64,000 nt of DNA. Source: Bordetella parapertussis (lineage in GTDB: Bacteria; Pseudomonadota; Gammaproteobacteria; Burkholderiales; SG8-41). A model generated the notes under the pieces. That model did not search any database, had not been told where the DNA came from, and was given only the letters and a program-made list of their open reading frames with translations. The stretch is from assembly GCA_945861275.1 (NCBI GenBank), contig CAMATZ010000033.1:1-64000 (forward strand), read 5' to 3'. Positions 49,959 through 59,189 of the stretch are shown piece by piece. The first letter of the stretch is position 1; each line of letters opens with the position of its first letter. A program made the position numbers and the translations under genes.

Positions 49959-51644
49959 CTATTTGTTCTTTAGGGCTTCTTCGCGGATGGAGGACAGCGA
50001 CGCACGCGGCGTGATGGCATCGGGATCGATGCGCACTTCGATCAGCGCGGCGGTTTTGGCGTTCCACGCGCGCTCAAAGGCTGCTTCGAAATCCGCGGTG
50101 GCTTCGACGATTTCACCGTGCAGGCCGTAGGCGCGGGCAAGCGCGGCGAAATCCGGGTTCTTCAGCATGGTGCCGCTGATGCGCGTAGGGTAATGCCGTT
50201 CCTGGTGCATGCGGATGGTGCCGTACATGCCGTTATTCACCACGATGAAAATCACCTTGGCGTTGTATTGCATGGCAGTGGCGAGTTCCTGCCCGTTCAT
50301 CAGGAAGTCGCCGTCGCCGGAGAATGACACCACCGGCCGTTTGGGATGGACGATTTTAGCGCCGACAGCAGAGGGCACGCCGTAGCCCATAGCGCCGCTG
50401 GTGGGGGCGAGTTGCGTGCGGTATCCAGGGTAACGGTAAAAGCGATGCACCCACAGCGAAAAATTCCCCGCGCCGTTGGTGATGATCGATTCCGGCGGCA
50501 GGCGCTTGTTGAGCCACAGCACGATTTCACTCATATTGACCTTGCCCGGCACTTTCACCGGCTTCTGCCACGCTTCGTAGTCGGCGCGCGCGCCTGCTGT
50601 CCATTCGTCCCACGCGGGCTTTAATGGCGGCAGTTTGCGCGCGGCGGCGGCGAACTCCGGCATGCCGGAATTCATCAGTAAATCCCCCTGATACACGCGC
50701 CCCAGTTCCTCCGCACCACTGTAGATGTGGACAAATTTTTGTTTGGGCCGCGGGATGTCGATCAGCGAGTAATTCACGGTGGTCCACTCACCCAGGCGCG
50801 AGCCGATGGCGATCAACAGGTCACATCCTTGTATGCGCGCGGCGAGCGCGGGATTCAGACCTACCGCCACATCGCCCACGTAATGTGCGTCGCGATTGTC
50901 GATCATGTCCTGTGCGCGGTACGAGCATGCCACCGGCAGATTGAAAGCCTGGGCAAAGGCAAGAAAATCCTCACAGCCCTTTTTGTTCCAGCCACCGCCA
51001 CCGAGGATCACCATCGGTTTTTTGGCCTTCGACAACATGTCGCGGAGCCGGTGCATATCGGCTTCGCCGGGATTTGCGGCTATGCGCTGATAGCAGGCGA
51101 GATCGATTTCGCTGGCGAGTTGTATCTGCATGTCTTCGGGCAGTGCCAGCACCACCGGGCCGGGGCGGCCCGAGGTTGCGATGTGAAACGCATGACTGAT
51201 CATTTCCTGCACACGGTCGGCGCGATCGATGCTGGCCACCCATTTCGCCATCTGACCATACATGCGGCGGTAATCCACTTCCTGAAACGCTTCGCGCTCG
51301 ACCACCTCGCTATCGACCTGGCCGATAAACAGTATCAGTGGCGTCGAATCCTGAAACGCCGTGTGGATGCCGACGGCGGCATTGCTGGCGCCGGGGCCGC
51401 GCGTGACAAAACAAATGCCCGGACGCCCGGTGAGTTTGCCATAGGCGTCCGCCATGTTGGAGGCGCCGCCTTCCTGGCGGCAGATGACGAATTTTAATTT
51501 AGCTTCAACGTCGTGCATGGCGTCGAGCACCGCGAGATACGATTCACCGGGCACGCCGAACGCGGTGTCCGCGCCGTGAACGATGAGTGCATCGACAAGC
51601 AATTGAGCGCCGGTGCGCTGGCGGGGCTTTGCGCTGGGGGGCAT
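49959..51644 (-). CDS. Thiamine-diphosphate-dependent enzyme, acetolactate-synthase-like
   Basis: 561 residues in three domains. N-terminal pyrimidine-binding domain with catalytic Glu58 (CRQEGGASNMADAYG), central Rossmann-like domain (KPMVILGGGG), and C-terminal diphosphate domain with the GDG...N motif (FSGDGDFLMNGQE, VVNNGMYG). It is a catabolic-looking paralogue, without a small regulatory subunit nearby, so it need not make acetolactate. First gene of the minus-strand operon. Confidence 0.9.
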   Translation of the reverse strand: MPPSAKPRQRTGAQLLVDALIVHGADTAFGVPGESYLAVLDAMHDVEAKLKFVICRQEGGASNMADAYGKLTGRPGICFVTRGPGASNAAVGIHTAFQDSTPLILFIGQVDSEVVEREAFQEVDYRRMYGQMAKWVASIDRADRVQEMISHAFHIATSGRPGPVVLALPEDMQIQLASEIDLACYQRIAANPGEADMHRLRDMLSKAKKPMVILGGGGWNKKGCEDFLAFAQAFNLPVACSYRAQDMIDNRDAHYVGDVAVGLNPALAARIQGCDLLIAIGSRLGEWTTVNYSLIDIPRPKQKFVHIYSGAEELGRVYQGDLLMNSGMPEFAAAARKLPPLKPAWDEWTAGARADYEAWQKPVKVPGKVNMSEIVLWLNKRLPPESIITNGAGNFSLWVHRFYRYPGYRTQLAPTSGAMGYGVPSAVGAKIVHPKRPVVSFSGDGDFLMNGQELATAMQYNAKVIFIVVNNGMYGTIRMHQERHYPTRISGTMLKNPDFAALARAYGLHGEIVEATADFEAAFERAWNAKTAALIEVRIDPDAITPRASLSSIREEALKNK

Positions 51645-51767
51645 GATTTCTCCGGAGTGTTTGTTACGAATGCGAGTGTTGCTAATTCAAACCGCGCAGG
51701 GCGCGCGGGAGTGAAAGGTTATCACAAGTGGCGAGGCTAACAACCACATCGGACGCATCGTCCGTGT

Positions 51768-52043
51768 TCAGATGCGCGCCGCTTCTGGCGTGTCACCAGC
51801 AACACGCTGTTGGGCGGCCTGATAGAGAAACTCCGGCGCGAGATCAGCGCCATTCGGCCAGGTGACGGTTTCAAGCTCTGGATGAATCGTGGCTTGGGCG
51901 AAGAGTGCATTGTCTTTAAGGGGTTCAAACATCGGGCCCCAAAGTTCTCCACTTAGATCTACGGTGCCGGACATACCGTCCTGGAAACGAAGCCAAAGCT
52001 TGTATCCTTCCAGAGGCCTTACTTCAACCACTTTTGGAATCAT
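51768..52043 (-). CDS. DUF2442 protein
   Basis: 91 residues with KVVEVRPLEGYKLWLRFQDGMSGTVDLS and ELETVTWPNGADLAPEFLY, the DUF2442 pattern. It follows the DUF4160 gene by three bases. The two domains commonly occur as a pair and are suspected to be a toxin-antitoxin-like module, with this as the possible antitoxin. That role is not proven. Confidence 0.85.
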   Translation of the reverse strand: MIPKVVEVRPLEGYKLWLRFQDGMSGTVDLSGELWGPMFEPLKDNALFAQATIHPELETVTWPNGADLAPEFLYQAAQQRVAGDTPEAARI

Positions 52044-52046
52044 GAC

Positions 52047-52307
52047 TTACTCCAACGGTTCGATTTTGTTTAGGGGTTGTCTGGCCCGAGCGCGCGTCCA
52101 GTCGTCGAACAGTTCCGCCTGATGGAGCGCGCGCCATTCCTCGACCAGTCTCAGTGTGCGGGCACTCAGATTGCCGTCCACGATCGTACCATTGTCTATG
52201 CGAAGGGAGGCTTGTTCGCCACCATAATTCGCGTGGAAATGGGGCGGCGAATGGTCGTTATAGTACATGGCGATGATGATACCGAAGAATCTGCTTACTT
52301 CAGGCAA
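52047..52307 (-). CDS. DUF4160 protein
   Basis: 86 residues with GIIIAMYYNDHSPPHFHANYGGEQ split around the conserved PPHFH core and a C-terminal LRLVEEWRALHQAELFDDW. The histidine-rich PHFH motif is typical of DUF4160. Partner of the DUF2442 gene just downstream. Function unknown; a toxin role is a hypothesis. Confidence 0.85.
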   Translation of the reverse strand: MPEVSRFFGIIIAMYYNDHSPPHFHANYGGEQASLRIDNGTIVDGNLSARTLRLVEEWRALHQAELFDDWTRARARQPLNKIEPLE

Positions 52308-52601
52308 TCCGCGCTCCCGGAAATACGCTGACCATCATTATCTCTCAACTCGGTTCAAGGCGCCCCACGCAACGTTCCACTTAAGCAGCGCGCTTTAAGC
52401 GGCGGTTCCCGTCCATTAAATCCCTACAAATACGGTTAGAAATAGCATGATCGGAAAAATAGCGTACCACTGGCTCCCAATGCTGCCTAACACCACGCGT
52501 GCGCTGCCAATGGAGGTGGGCGATGCCCGCTGGAGCTGGTCAGTACCGTAGGGTGCAATCCCATTGCACCATCGCCTTGTTTTTCGGCTTTAATTAAATC
52601 G
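52308..52601. other. 294-base non-coding stretch between ypeA and the DUF4160 gene
   Basis: No gene was found. It contains GCCTAAC (52485-52491; GTTAGGC on the minus strand) and, at 52552-52570, a perfect 8-bp hairpin GGTGCAAT/ATTGCACC, probably a dispersed short repeat or the ypeA terminator. Confidence 0.5.
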
Positions 52602-53018
52602 CTAATCGGAGATGAGCCGCTTGCCGAGGCTGACAACCTCGTCTGGCGCATAACCGATGCGCCGATAGAATTCCAGAACTGCGTGATTGGTGGCACGGAC
52701 CTGCAAATTCACCTTGGGGCAACCACGAGCTTCAAGCGCGGCCTCGACATGGCGCATGAGCGTGCGACCAAGGCCGGCGTTGCGATGCCCGGGCTCGACG
52801 GCCAAATAATTAACCCAGCCCCTGTGACCATCAAAGCCTGCCATGATAGTGGCGACGAGCTGGCCTGCGATCTCGCCGACCACGAACAGCTCAGGCTGAG
52901 TGGTGAGCTTGCGCTGAATATCCTTGTGCGGATCGTTCCAGGGCCGCACGAGATCGCAGCGGCGCCATAGCGCAATGACTGCCGCTTCATCTGCGCTTGA
53001 GAACGTGCGGATCTTCAT
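52602..53018 (-). CDS. ypeA: GNAT acetyltransferase, YpeA type
   Basis: 138 residues. The sequence follows E. coli YpeA closely: ALWRRCDLVRPWNDPHKDIQRK, GFDGHRGWVNYLAVEP, the acetyl-CoA loop RNAGLGRTLM, ARGCPKVNLQV and the SLGKRLISD end. Acceptor substrate unknown. GTTAGCC lies seven bases before its start codon. It may be part of an acquired segment with the DUF pair. Confidence 0.88.
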   Translation of the reverse strand: MKIRTFSSADEAAVIALWRRCDLVRPWNDPHKDIQRKLTTQPELFVVGEIAGQLVATIMAGFDGHRGWVNYLAVEPGHRNAGLGRTLMRHVEAALEARGCPKVNLQVRATNHAVLEFYRRIGYAPDEVVSLGKRLISD

Positions 53019-53046
53019 GGGGCTAACGTTCCGTGCAATCGAAGCT

Positions 53047-53074
53047 GTGCCAGTGGCACGCCGCTGGCACAGCG
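53047..53074. repeat. Hairpin upstream of ypeA
   Basis: TGTGCCAG and CTGGCACA form a perfect 8-bp stem around a GC-rich loop, between the hydrolase stop and the GTTAGCC box before ypeA. It could be the hydrolase terminator or part of a degraded recombination site. Confidence 0.5.
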
Positions 53075-53111
53075 TCCGCGTTGACTGGGCGGTGAACGCA
53101 TAACATCGGAA

Positions 53112-55271
53112 CTACCTGAGCACGCTACTCGCCTCGGCCGCAGCCATCAAAGCGTCCGCATCCGTCGGCAACAAAAATCCCTGCGCCACGGCATTGGCCA
53201 CAGCCTTTCTGGCTGCTGCAACGTATCCCGCATGATCGCCGTAGCGTTCTTCGAGTGACAAACGCGGGTCGCCGTTGGCGGCGCGCTCGGCTTTGGTTTT
53301 CGCAAACGGGATCATGCCGCCGGCGTAGGCGCAAAGCTGGCCCTGATGGAACGGACGCTCGCCGCCGGCGGTGATGTTCCAGCCGAGGTAGGTGCCGAGC
53401 GGGGCATCGCGCAGCACCACCGGCACGCCGCCGACTTCGTTACCGTCGGCGTCGACCTTGGGCACCAGCATGCTGATGACCTGCTTGATGCGCGGCGGTG
53501 CGTTGCCGGGTACGCCCGAGCCGTCGTTGGGATTGAAGCCGGGCCCCCAGTCGTAATCCAGCAGCGGATTGATGAATCCCGGCTCCGGCGCGGTCGCGCG
53601 CAAGCCGGGTATCGTCGGAAAGCCCATCGCAGCCTTGTTGGCTTCCACCAGTTGACGTTCACGCAAGGTCGGATAGCGGCTGGCGGGCGGCGGCGTGTTG
53701 CGCATCACCCAGTTGCGAAAATGTACCGTCAGCGCGTTCGTCGTCTGCGTGTACGGCATCGGGTTGGCAGGGAGTTCGGCGATGCCGAAGTTGTTGCCGG
53801 GACATTGCACCGGCTTGCCGGATAAGCCAACGCCGGGCAGGCTGCTGTCAAAGCCGCCAGCACCGCCGCCGTGTGAGGTGCTCGCGATGTAATAGCGGCG
53901 CACATTGTCGGGTAGCGGAATGTCTTCCCTGCGATGCGTGCCCACCCATGCCGGACCCAGCCGCAGTGCCCAGATTTCGGCGCCGCCGAATTGCTCGATC
54001 ACTTTGGGGCAGGTTTTGGAAGCGTTGCAACGGTCAAGGATGCTGCGCGCCGGTAAACCGCGCGCTTGATCGGGATACGGCACCCACCACTGCGGTCCTT
54101 CGCTGCCGGCCTGATAGAGCTCCATTACGCCATCGGGCTGCGCCCAGCGAAAATTGAGTGCGATGCGGCGACCGGCGATGATGGGCCACAGGCCGTCATG
54201 CACCTGACGTTTGGCTTCGTCCTGATTGAAGCCTGAATGCAGCCACCCTCTGAGGTAATTGCCGGATTGCGAGCGGCCGCGCGCGATGCTCGATTGGATC
54301 CGGCCTGCCAGCGGATTCACGGTGCCGCTATCATCCCTGCTCGCAAATTTGAAAAAAGACGCGACGTCGCGCCAGGCAGCAAAACCGATGCCGAGCACGT
54401 ACGGGTCTTTCGCGGTGTACACCACTTGATACAGCTTGGCCGGATTGAAGCCGCCCTTCAGACAGATCTGCACCGGCAGTTTTGTCAGTGGCAGCGGCGT
54501 ATCGAAGGTGCCGCCGCCGCAGAATTTCCAGTCGCTGCTGGCGAACGGTGTTTCGCCGGTGACCTTGCCTTCCATCGTTTCGTGATCGCGCGACACCAGT
54601 GTTGCTTTCGCGGTATCCAGCGTCGCGGGCATATAGGGCAGCGGATTGGTCTGCACGATCAACGGTTGTGCATTCAAGCCGGTACGATTGATGATGCGGC
54701 CGAACACCTCGCCGGTGACCGGCGAGCCATCCGCGTTCTTTGCCACGGGAATCTGCAGCCAGTGATTGGCGCGCGCAGTCATTGTTGCGCGCAGCGTAGT
54801 GCCGAGTGCGGCGCTCATGCCGGCGTTGTCGCCCTGCCACGCGCTCGCCAGGCCCACATCGCCGAAGCCGCGCTCCAGGGCGCCCGGAGGAACCGGTCTG
54901 CCGCGATTGGGTACGTCATGCCACAGCAAGCCGCTGGCTTTGCCCATATCCACCGGCTTGGTGATCACAAACGTGGCGACATAGCGCACCTTGCCATCCG
55001 GGTCTTTCGCCAGTTCGATATCCTGTATGAGTTTGTTGAGTGGATCAGCCGGATCGAGCTCGCCGAAAGCGCGGCCTGAGATTTGCTCGTAGTGGCCGGC
55101 GTCGCCGAATGTCGCGCAGGCTGTGCCCTTGCAAAAGGCGGGTGATAGCGTTTCGTCGATGATGATTTTGGTGATGCGCGCCTGTGCGGGCGGGGCGCAC
55201 AGCATCAACGCCGCAACGGCGAGACCCGTCATCACACGCTTGCGTGCGTGCGTTATCCGATGTTGCGACAT
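53112..55271 (-). CDS. Secreted alpha/beta-hydrolase domain protein
   Basis: 719 residues from the ATG at 55271. The N-terminal RKRVMTGLAVAALMLCAPPAQA is a clear signal peptide, while the 70 residues of open frame upstream look non-coding. The nucleophile motif is GRSQSG, followed by NYLRGWLHSGFNQDE and FRWAQPDGVMELY, a pattern of a large alpha/beta-hydrolase domain family of mostly uncharacterised esterases. Probably periplasmic or extracellular. Last gene of a seven-gene minus-strand operon, 25 bases after a Bug gene. It may release the acid that the Bug protein binds. Confidence 0.75.
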   Translation of the reverse strand: MSQHRITHARKRVMTGLAVAALMLCAPPAQARITKIIIDETLSPAFCKGTACATFGDAGHYEQISGRAFGELDPADPLNKLIQDIELAKDPDGKVRYVATFVITKPVDMGKASGLLWHDVPNRGRPVPPGALERGFGDVGLASAWQGDNAGMSAALGTTLRATMTARANHWLQIPVAKNADGSPVTGEVFGRIINRTGLNAQPLIVQTNPLPYMPATLDTAKATLVSRDHETMEGKVTGETPFASSDWKFCGGGTFDTPLPLTKLPVQICLKGGFNPAKLYQVVYTAKDPYVLGIGFAAWRDVASFFKFASRDDSGTVNPLAGRIQSSIARGRSQSGNYLRGWLHSGFNQDEAKRQVHDGLWPIIAGRRIALNFRWAQPDGVMELYQAGSEGPQWWVPYPDQARGLPARSILDRCNASKTCPKVIEQFGGAEIWALRLGPAWVGTHRREDIPLPDNVRRYYIASTSHGGGAGGFDSSLPGVGLSGKPVQCPGNNFGIAELPANPMPYTQTTNALTVHFRNWVMRNTPPPASRYPTLRERQLVEANKAAMGFPTIPGLRATAPEPGFINPLLDYDWGPGFNPNDGSGVPGNAPPRIKQVISMLVPKVDADGNEVGGVPVVLRDAPLGTYLGWNITAGGERPFHQGQLCAYAGGMIPFAKTKAERAANGDPRLSLEERYGDHAGYVAAARKAVANAVAQGFLLPTDADALMAAAEASSVLR

Positions 55272-55296
55272 AGCCGGCTCCAGAAAATAAAGTGTG

Positions 55297-56316
55297 CTAC
55301 TCCAACTGCTGCATTTTTGAATCCACAATGATCTTGCGGTACTTGTCAGTGTCGCGTTTGACCATAGCGGCGAATTGTTCAGGCGAGCTGTCGAGGATTT
55401 CATAGCCCTGCGCGAGCAGTCTGTCTCTGATCTCGGGCAGCGCGACGATGCGCGTGATCTCGCGATGGTAGGCCTGCACAATGCGTGGTGGTGTTTTCGC
55501 CGGCGCGAACAGGCCGAACCACATGTCTATCGCATAGCCCTCGACGCCGCTTTCCATGAATGTCGGTACCCCCGGATATTTCACGTCGCGGCGCACGCCG
55601 GTGACGCCGATTGCGCGCAGCTTGCCGGATTCCACCTGGGTGATGGCGCCGGCGGAGGTGGTGATGGTTGCATGTATTTCGCCCGACATGACGGCGATCA
55701 TCGCCGGCACCCCGCCTTTGTAGGGCACATTGTTGATATCAATACCGGCGGCGAGCTTGAGCGCATTGGTGGCGATCTCGCCGGTGGCGCCGGCGATGCC
55801 GAGGTTTACCGTGCCGGGATTTTTTTTCGCGAGAGCAATGAAGTCTCTGAAGTTTGCCAGCGGCGACTTGGCATTAATCACCAGCACCAAATTACTCGAT
55901 ACCACTGCCGCCACCGGTGCAAAGTCCCGCACCGGGTCGTAGAGCGGCTTTTTATACAGCGTGGCGTTGATCGCATGGGTGCCTGTGTTTCCCACCGCGA
56001 GTACCGAACCGTTGGGCGTCGCCTTGGCCGCGTATTCCGTTGCAATGAGTCCGTTGGCACTGGCGCGATTGTCGACGACGATGTTTTGCCCCGTGGCTTC
56101 GCTGAGTTTGGGCACAATGACGCGCGCAATATAGTCCGAAGGTCCGCCTGCCGCGTTGGGCACGATCATCAGTATTGGCCGCTGCGGCAGCAGTTGCGCT
56201 AGTGCGTTGTTGGTTTGTGCCAAGGCCCGAGGTGCTGCAAGCAGCAGGACGCTTGCACAGGCGGCATAAAAATAGTTATTTAAAAACAAATACTTGCGAC
56301 AAATCGTCATGAGCAT
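55297..56316 (-). CDS. Bug-family periplasmic substrate-binding protein
   Basis: 339 residues with a signal peptide (YAACASVLLLAAPRALA) preceded by an unusual N-terminus, RKYLFLNNYF, which is encoded by the reverse of the AT-rich 16-mer. Family segments LMIVPNAAGGPSDYIAR, DNRASANGLIATEYAAK, NVPYKGG and MWFGLFAPAKTP are present. Met3 is an alternative start. Ligand unknown. Confidence 0.87.
   Translation of the reverse strand: MLMTICRKYLFLNNYFYAACASVLLLAAPRALAQTNNALAQLLPQRPILMIVPNAAGGPSDYIARVIVPKLSEATGQNIVVDNRASANGLIATEYAAKATPNGSVLAVGNTGTHAINATLYKKPLYDPVRDFAPVAAVVSSNLVLVINAKSPLANFRDFIALAKKNPGTVNLGIAGATGEIATNALKLAAGIDINNVPYKGGVPAMIAVMSGEIHATITTSAGAITQVESGKLRAIGVTGVRRDVKYPGVPTFMESGVEGYAIDMWFGLFAPAKTPPRIVQAYHREITRIVALPEIRDRLLAQGYEILDSSPEQFAAMVKRDTDKYRKIIVDSKMQQLE
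56281..56296 (+). repeat. AT-rich 16-mer repeat, copy e
   Basis: TAAAAACAAATACTTG on the plus strand, antisense within the N-terminal codons of the minus-strand Bug gene. Confidence 0.65.
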
Positions 56317-56372
56317 AGATAACTCCTTTAAGCAGCTTCAACGTGAGTGATGGGGTGCTCGCACAGCAATTG

Positions 56373-57716
56373 CTACGTGCTCAGCGACTCAAAAAACGGC
56401 GCTACGTCCGCTGCCTCCGTGATGCGCCAGCAAGCATCCACCGCGCGCTGTGCCTTCGCCTTGTCGAACACGATTTCCATTTGCAGCCGTGTTTTCTCGG
56501 AAATATCCGCATCGGTCATCGGCCGCGCCTGCGTGCCGAGCGCATTGTTGCAATGCGCCTCGAACACCTTGCCGTCTTTCATCACCACTTTCACGTGTGC
56601 CGCTTCGCGCGCGGTTTTCGGGTCGGGGGTGGCGACAACTTTTAGACGCAGCGCCGCCATCTCGGCGTCGTGAACCATGGCATCGGTGACTTGCGGCAAG
56701 CCTGCTGCCTTATGCAGCAGACAGGCAGCCGTCCAGTGCGGAAAACTCACCATCGCCTGCGACCGCAGCTTCGGCGCGGGGCGGTTGCACAATTGCACGC
56801 ACAGCGGGTTTACCGTGAGTTCCACGCGCTCGATCTGGCGCGCGTCGAAGCTGTGCCTGCCCACCATGTCGAGGCACGCATCGATTACCGGGTGAATCAC
56901 AAAGCCGCTCGGATAGGGCTTGTAGGCGACATCCAGCATTTCCCATTTTTTGCCCAGACCTTCGAGCGCAGCTTCCATTTGCGGATTCACGCCGAACGAG
57001 ACGCCGAAACCTTTCACGCCTTCGATCATGGTGTCGGCGCAGGTGTAGCCGCGCGCGGCGAGCAGCGCCGCCCACAGCCCCGCGCGTCCTGCGTTGCCGG
57101 GCGTGAGCCAGCTTGACATGGTGGCATGGGCTTCGCGCAATCCAGCGGATTGATTGGCAGCGATGCCGATGGCGGTGGTCATTTGATCTTCATTGAAGTT
57201 CATCACCTTTCCGGCAGCCACTGCCGCCCCGATGCAGCCGACCAGGCCTGCCATCGACAGTCCTACGGAAACTTCCGCCGGCGGTGTCACCACGATATTG
57301 CCGACGCGGCATTGAATCTCGTCACCCAGCACCACTGCGTGTATCAGTTCCCTGCCGCTGAATTTTCGGCGCGCCGCCATCGACACCAGTGCCGCGCCGA
57401 CCGGACTGGTGGGGTGCGCCACAGTGGCGTAATGCGTGTCGTTGAACGCCAGCGCGGCTGAACTCAACGAGTTGATCAATGCCGCATTCAGCGCATCCAG
57501 TTTGATGTTGCGGCCGATGATTACGGTGTCGTTTTTGCCGTTGAACTCGGTCATGGTTTCGATCATTTTCGAGACCACTTCTTCTGTGGCGCCGCCTGCT
57601 GCACAGCCGACGAAATTAACAAAGGCGCGCAGCCCTTCGTGTTGCACGGCCGGCGGCATGGTGTCGAAAGTCGAATGGACGGCAAAGCGGGCGAGTTCGC
57701 GGGTGATGGGTGTCAT
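56373..57716 (-). CDS. MmgE/PrpD family protein
   Basis: 447 residues from ATG 57716 (MTPITRELARFAVHS); an ATG at 57749 would add eleven unlike residues. The family includes 2-methylcitrate dehydratase and cis-aconitate decarboxylase. Recognisable parts are FVNFVGCAAGGATEEVV, the HPTSPVGAALVSMA segment, GNAGRAGLWAALLAARGY and KPYPSGFVIHPVIDA. Substrate unknown; here it neighbours transport proteins rather than prpBC. Confidence 0.87.
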   Translation of the reverse strand: MTPITRELARFAVHSTFDTMPPAVQHEGLRAFVNFVGCAAGGATEEVVSKMIETMTEFNGKNDTVIIGRNIKLDALNAALINSLSSAALAFNDTHYATVAHPTSPVGAALVSMAARRKFSGRELIHAVVLGDEIQCRVGNIVVTPPAEVSVGLSMAGLVGCIGAAVAAGKVMNFNEDQMTTAIGIAANQSAGLREAHATMSSWLTPGNAGRAGLWAALLAARGYTCADTMIEGVKGFGVSFGVNPQMEAALEGLGKKWEMLDVAYKPYPSGFVIHPVIDACLDMVGRHSFDARQIERVELTVNPLCVQLCNRPAPKLRSQAMVSFPHWTAACLLHKAAGLPQVTDAMVHDAEMAALRLKVVATPDPKTAREAAHVKVVMKDGKVFEAHCNNALGTQARPMTDADISEKTRLQMEIVFDKAKAQRAVDACWRITEAADVAPFFESLST

Positions 57717-57827
57717 GATGTGAGATGCGTAAGATGGGTGGGGCATCAATATACCGCGATTGACGCCAGCGGTGAAAGCCGTAGCGCGGCTCAGCGTGGC
57801 ATACGGCGATCCTGATGACCGGCTGCA

Positions 57828-59069
57828 CTAGGGCCGTTGGGCGTGTGATATTTTTCCGGCAAACAGCGCCAGCACGGCTGTCACCAGCAGAAACGTCACG
57901 CCAATCACGTAGAAGCTTGCTGCGATGCCCCAGGCTTCGGCGACCAGGCCCATGATTGCGGGCGTGATGATGGAACCGAGGCGCACCACGGCGTTGCGCA
58001 GCCCGACGCTCGCGCCGTGGCGCTCATTGGGCACCTCGTGGCTCAGTATCGAATACATCAGGGGCTGGCTCATCCCCTGCACGATACCGCGCACCACGCA
58101 TGCCGCGATCAGCAGGATCAAATAAGGACCGATCAGCGGTGTGATCGAAATAGCGGTGAGCGAGACCACGATGCACAACAGAATCAGCCGGTTGGCGCGC
58201 AGCCGGCGTTCGACCGGTGCGGACAGCAAGGAACCGATCACACCGGAAAGCTCCGCGATCGCGACCAGCGTGCCGATCAGCGTACCGCTCATGCCGATGC
58301 CGTTGAGATACACCACGAACAACGAGCTTTGAATCGCGCCCGATGAATTGCGCAAAAAACTGGCGGCGAGGATGAATGCCACAGACGGAATTAACGCAAG
58401 CAACAATGCCTGCTTGTGTAGTTCCCACTGCGGCAGCAGTACGGCCGCGCCACGCCTGCCGGTCAAGAGCACGGGAGGCGGTGCGCCATTCGCTACGCCG
58501 TGCGCCGTTGACGCGATGATGCCGGCACCGCACAGCGACACGCAGGCGAACGCGGCCCACGAGCCATAGTAATCCCATGCCGCGCCGACGACGACAGGGC
58601 CGATGAAGGTGCCGATACGCGTGGCCACGCTGTAGCGCGCCAGCATCGCGGTATCGCCGCGGCTGGACTGCATGGCCCATGTTTGCGAGGCCGCCATGCC
58701 CAGGGCAGAGGTGAGGCCGAGCAGCAATTGCAGCGCTGTCAGCACCACGAACCATCCCGAAATCGGATACAGCAACGGCAGCGCAGTGCTGCCCGCAGCC
58801 ACCCACAGCAGCACGCGCCGCGTACCGAGTTGATCCATCAGAATGCCGCCGTGGATGGACAGCGCTGCGGGCAGCACCGAACGTGCCGCGACGATCAGAC
58901 CGATCTCGGCGGCGTTAAGCCCGACTGCAACGGCGTAGAGCGGGACCACCACCGACAACATGTCCCACACGCCGTTGGTAAAAAGCCCGGCGCCCAGTGT
59001 GGCGCGCAGATCACGCGCGGCGCGAGCAGCAGCGGGATCGCGGGCGTTCGCGGATTTTTGTTGTGGCAT
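57828..59069 (-). CDS. Major facilitator superfamily transporter
   Basis: 413 residues with twelve predicted membrane helices. The loop between helices 2 and 3 shows MDQLGTRRVLL, the MFS motif A variant, with a corresponding ERRLRANRLILL in the second half. Substrate unknown. Being in the middle of the PRISE/Bug/MmgE operon suggests uptake or export of the same compound class. Confidence 0.87.
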   Translation of the reverse strand: MPQQKSANARDPAAARAARDLRATLGAGLFTNGVWDMLSVVVPLYAVAVGLNAAEIGLIVAARSVLPAALSIHGGILMDQLGTRRVLLWVAAGSTALPLLYPISGWFVVLTALQLLLGLTSALGMAASQTWAMQSSRGDTAMLARYSVATRIGTFIGPVVVGAAWDYYGSWAAFACVSLCGAGIIASTAHGVANGAPPPVLLTGRRGAAVLLPQWELHKQALLLALIPSVAFILAASFLRNSSGAIQSSLFVVYLNGIGMSGTLIGTLVAIAELSGVIGSLLSAPVERRLRANRLILLCIVVSLTAISITPLIGPYLILLIAACVVRGIVQGMSQPLMYSILSHEVPNERHGASVGLRNAVVRLGSIITPAIMGLVAEAWGIAASFYVIGVTFLLVTAVLALFAGKISHAQRP

Positions 59070-59164
59070 GCCTATAGCGTAGCAGGCGTTGTGCCGCTAC
59101 GCGGGGATGAGAGCGTGCACAGGTGCGCCAACTCGTAGCTGGCTGCGGATCGCTAATTACAACA

Positions 59165-59180
59165 TAAGTATTTGTTTTTA
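59165..59180 (-). repeat. AT-rich 16-mer repeat, copy f
   Basis: TAAAAACAAATACTTA on the minus strand, ten bases beyond the stop of the Bug gene ending at 59190. Confidence 0.7.
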
Positions 59181-59189
59181 TTGCAACAA

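Noticed and set aside
53272-55481. Longer start for the secreted hydrolase (ATG at 55481)
   Set aside because: The extra 70 residues overlap the end of the Bug gene, look non-coding and would hide an evident signal peptide.
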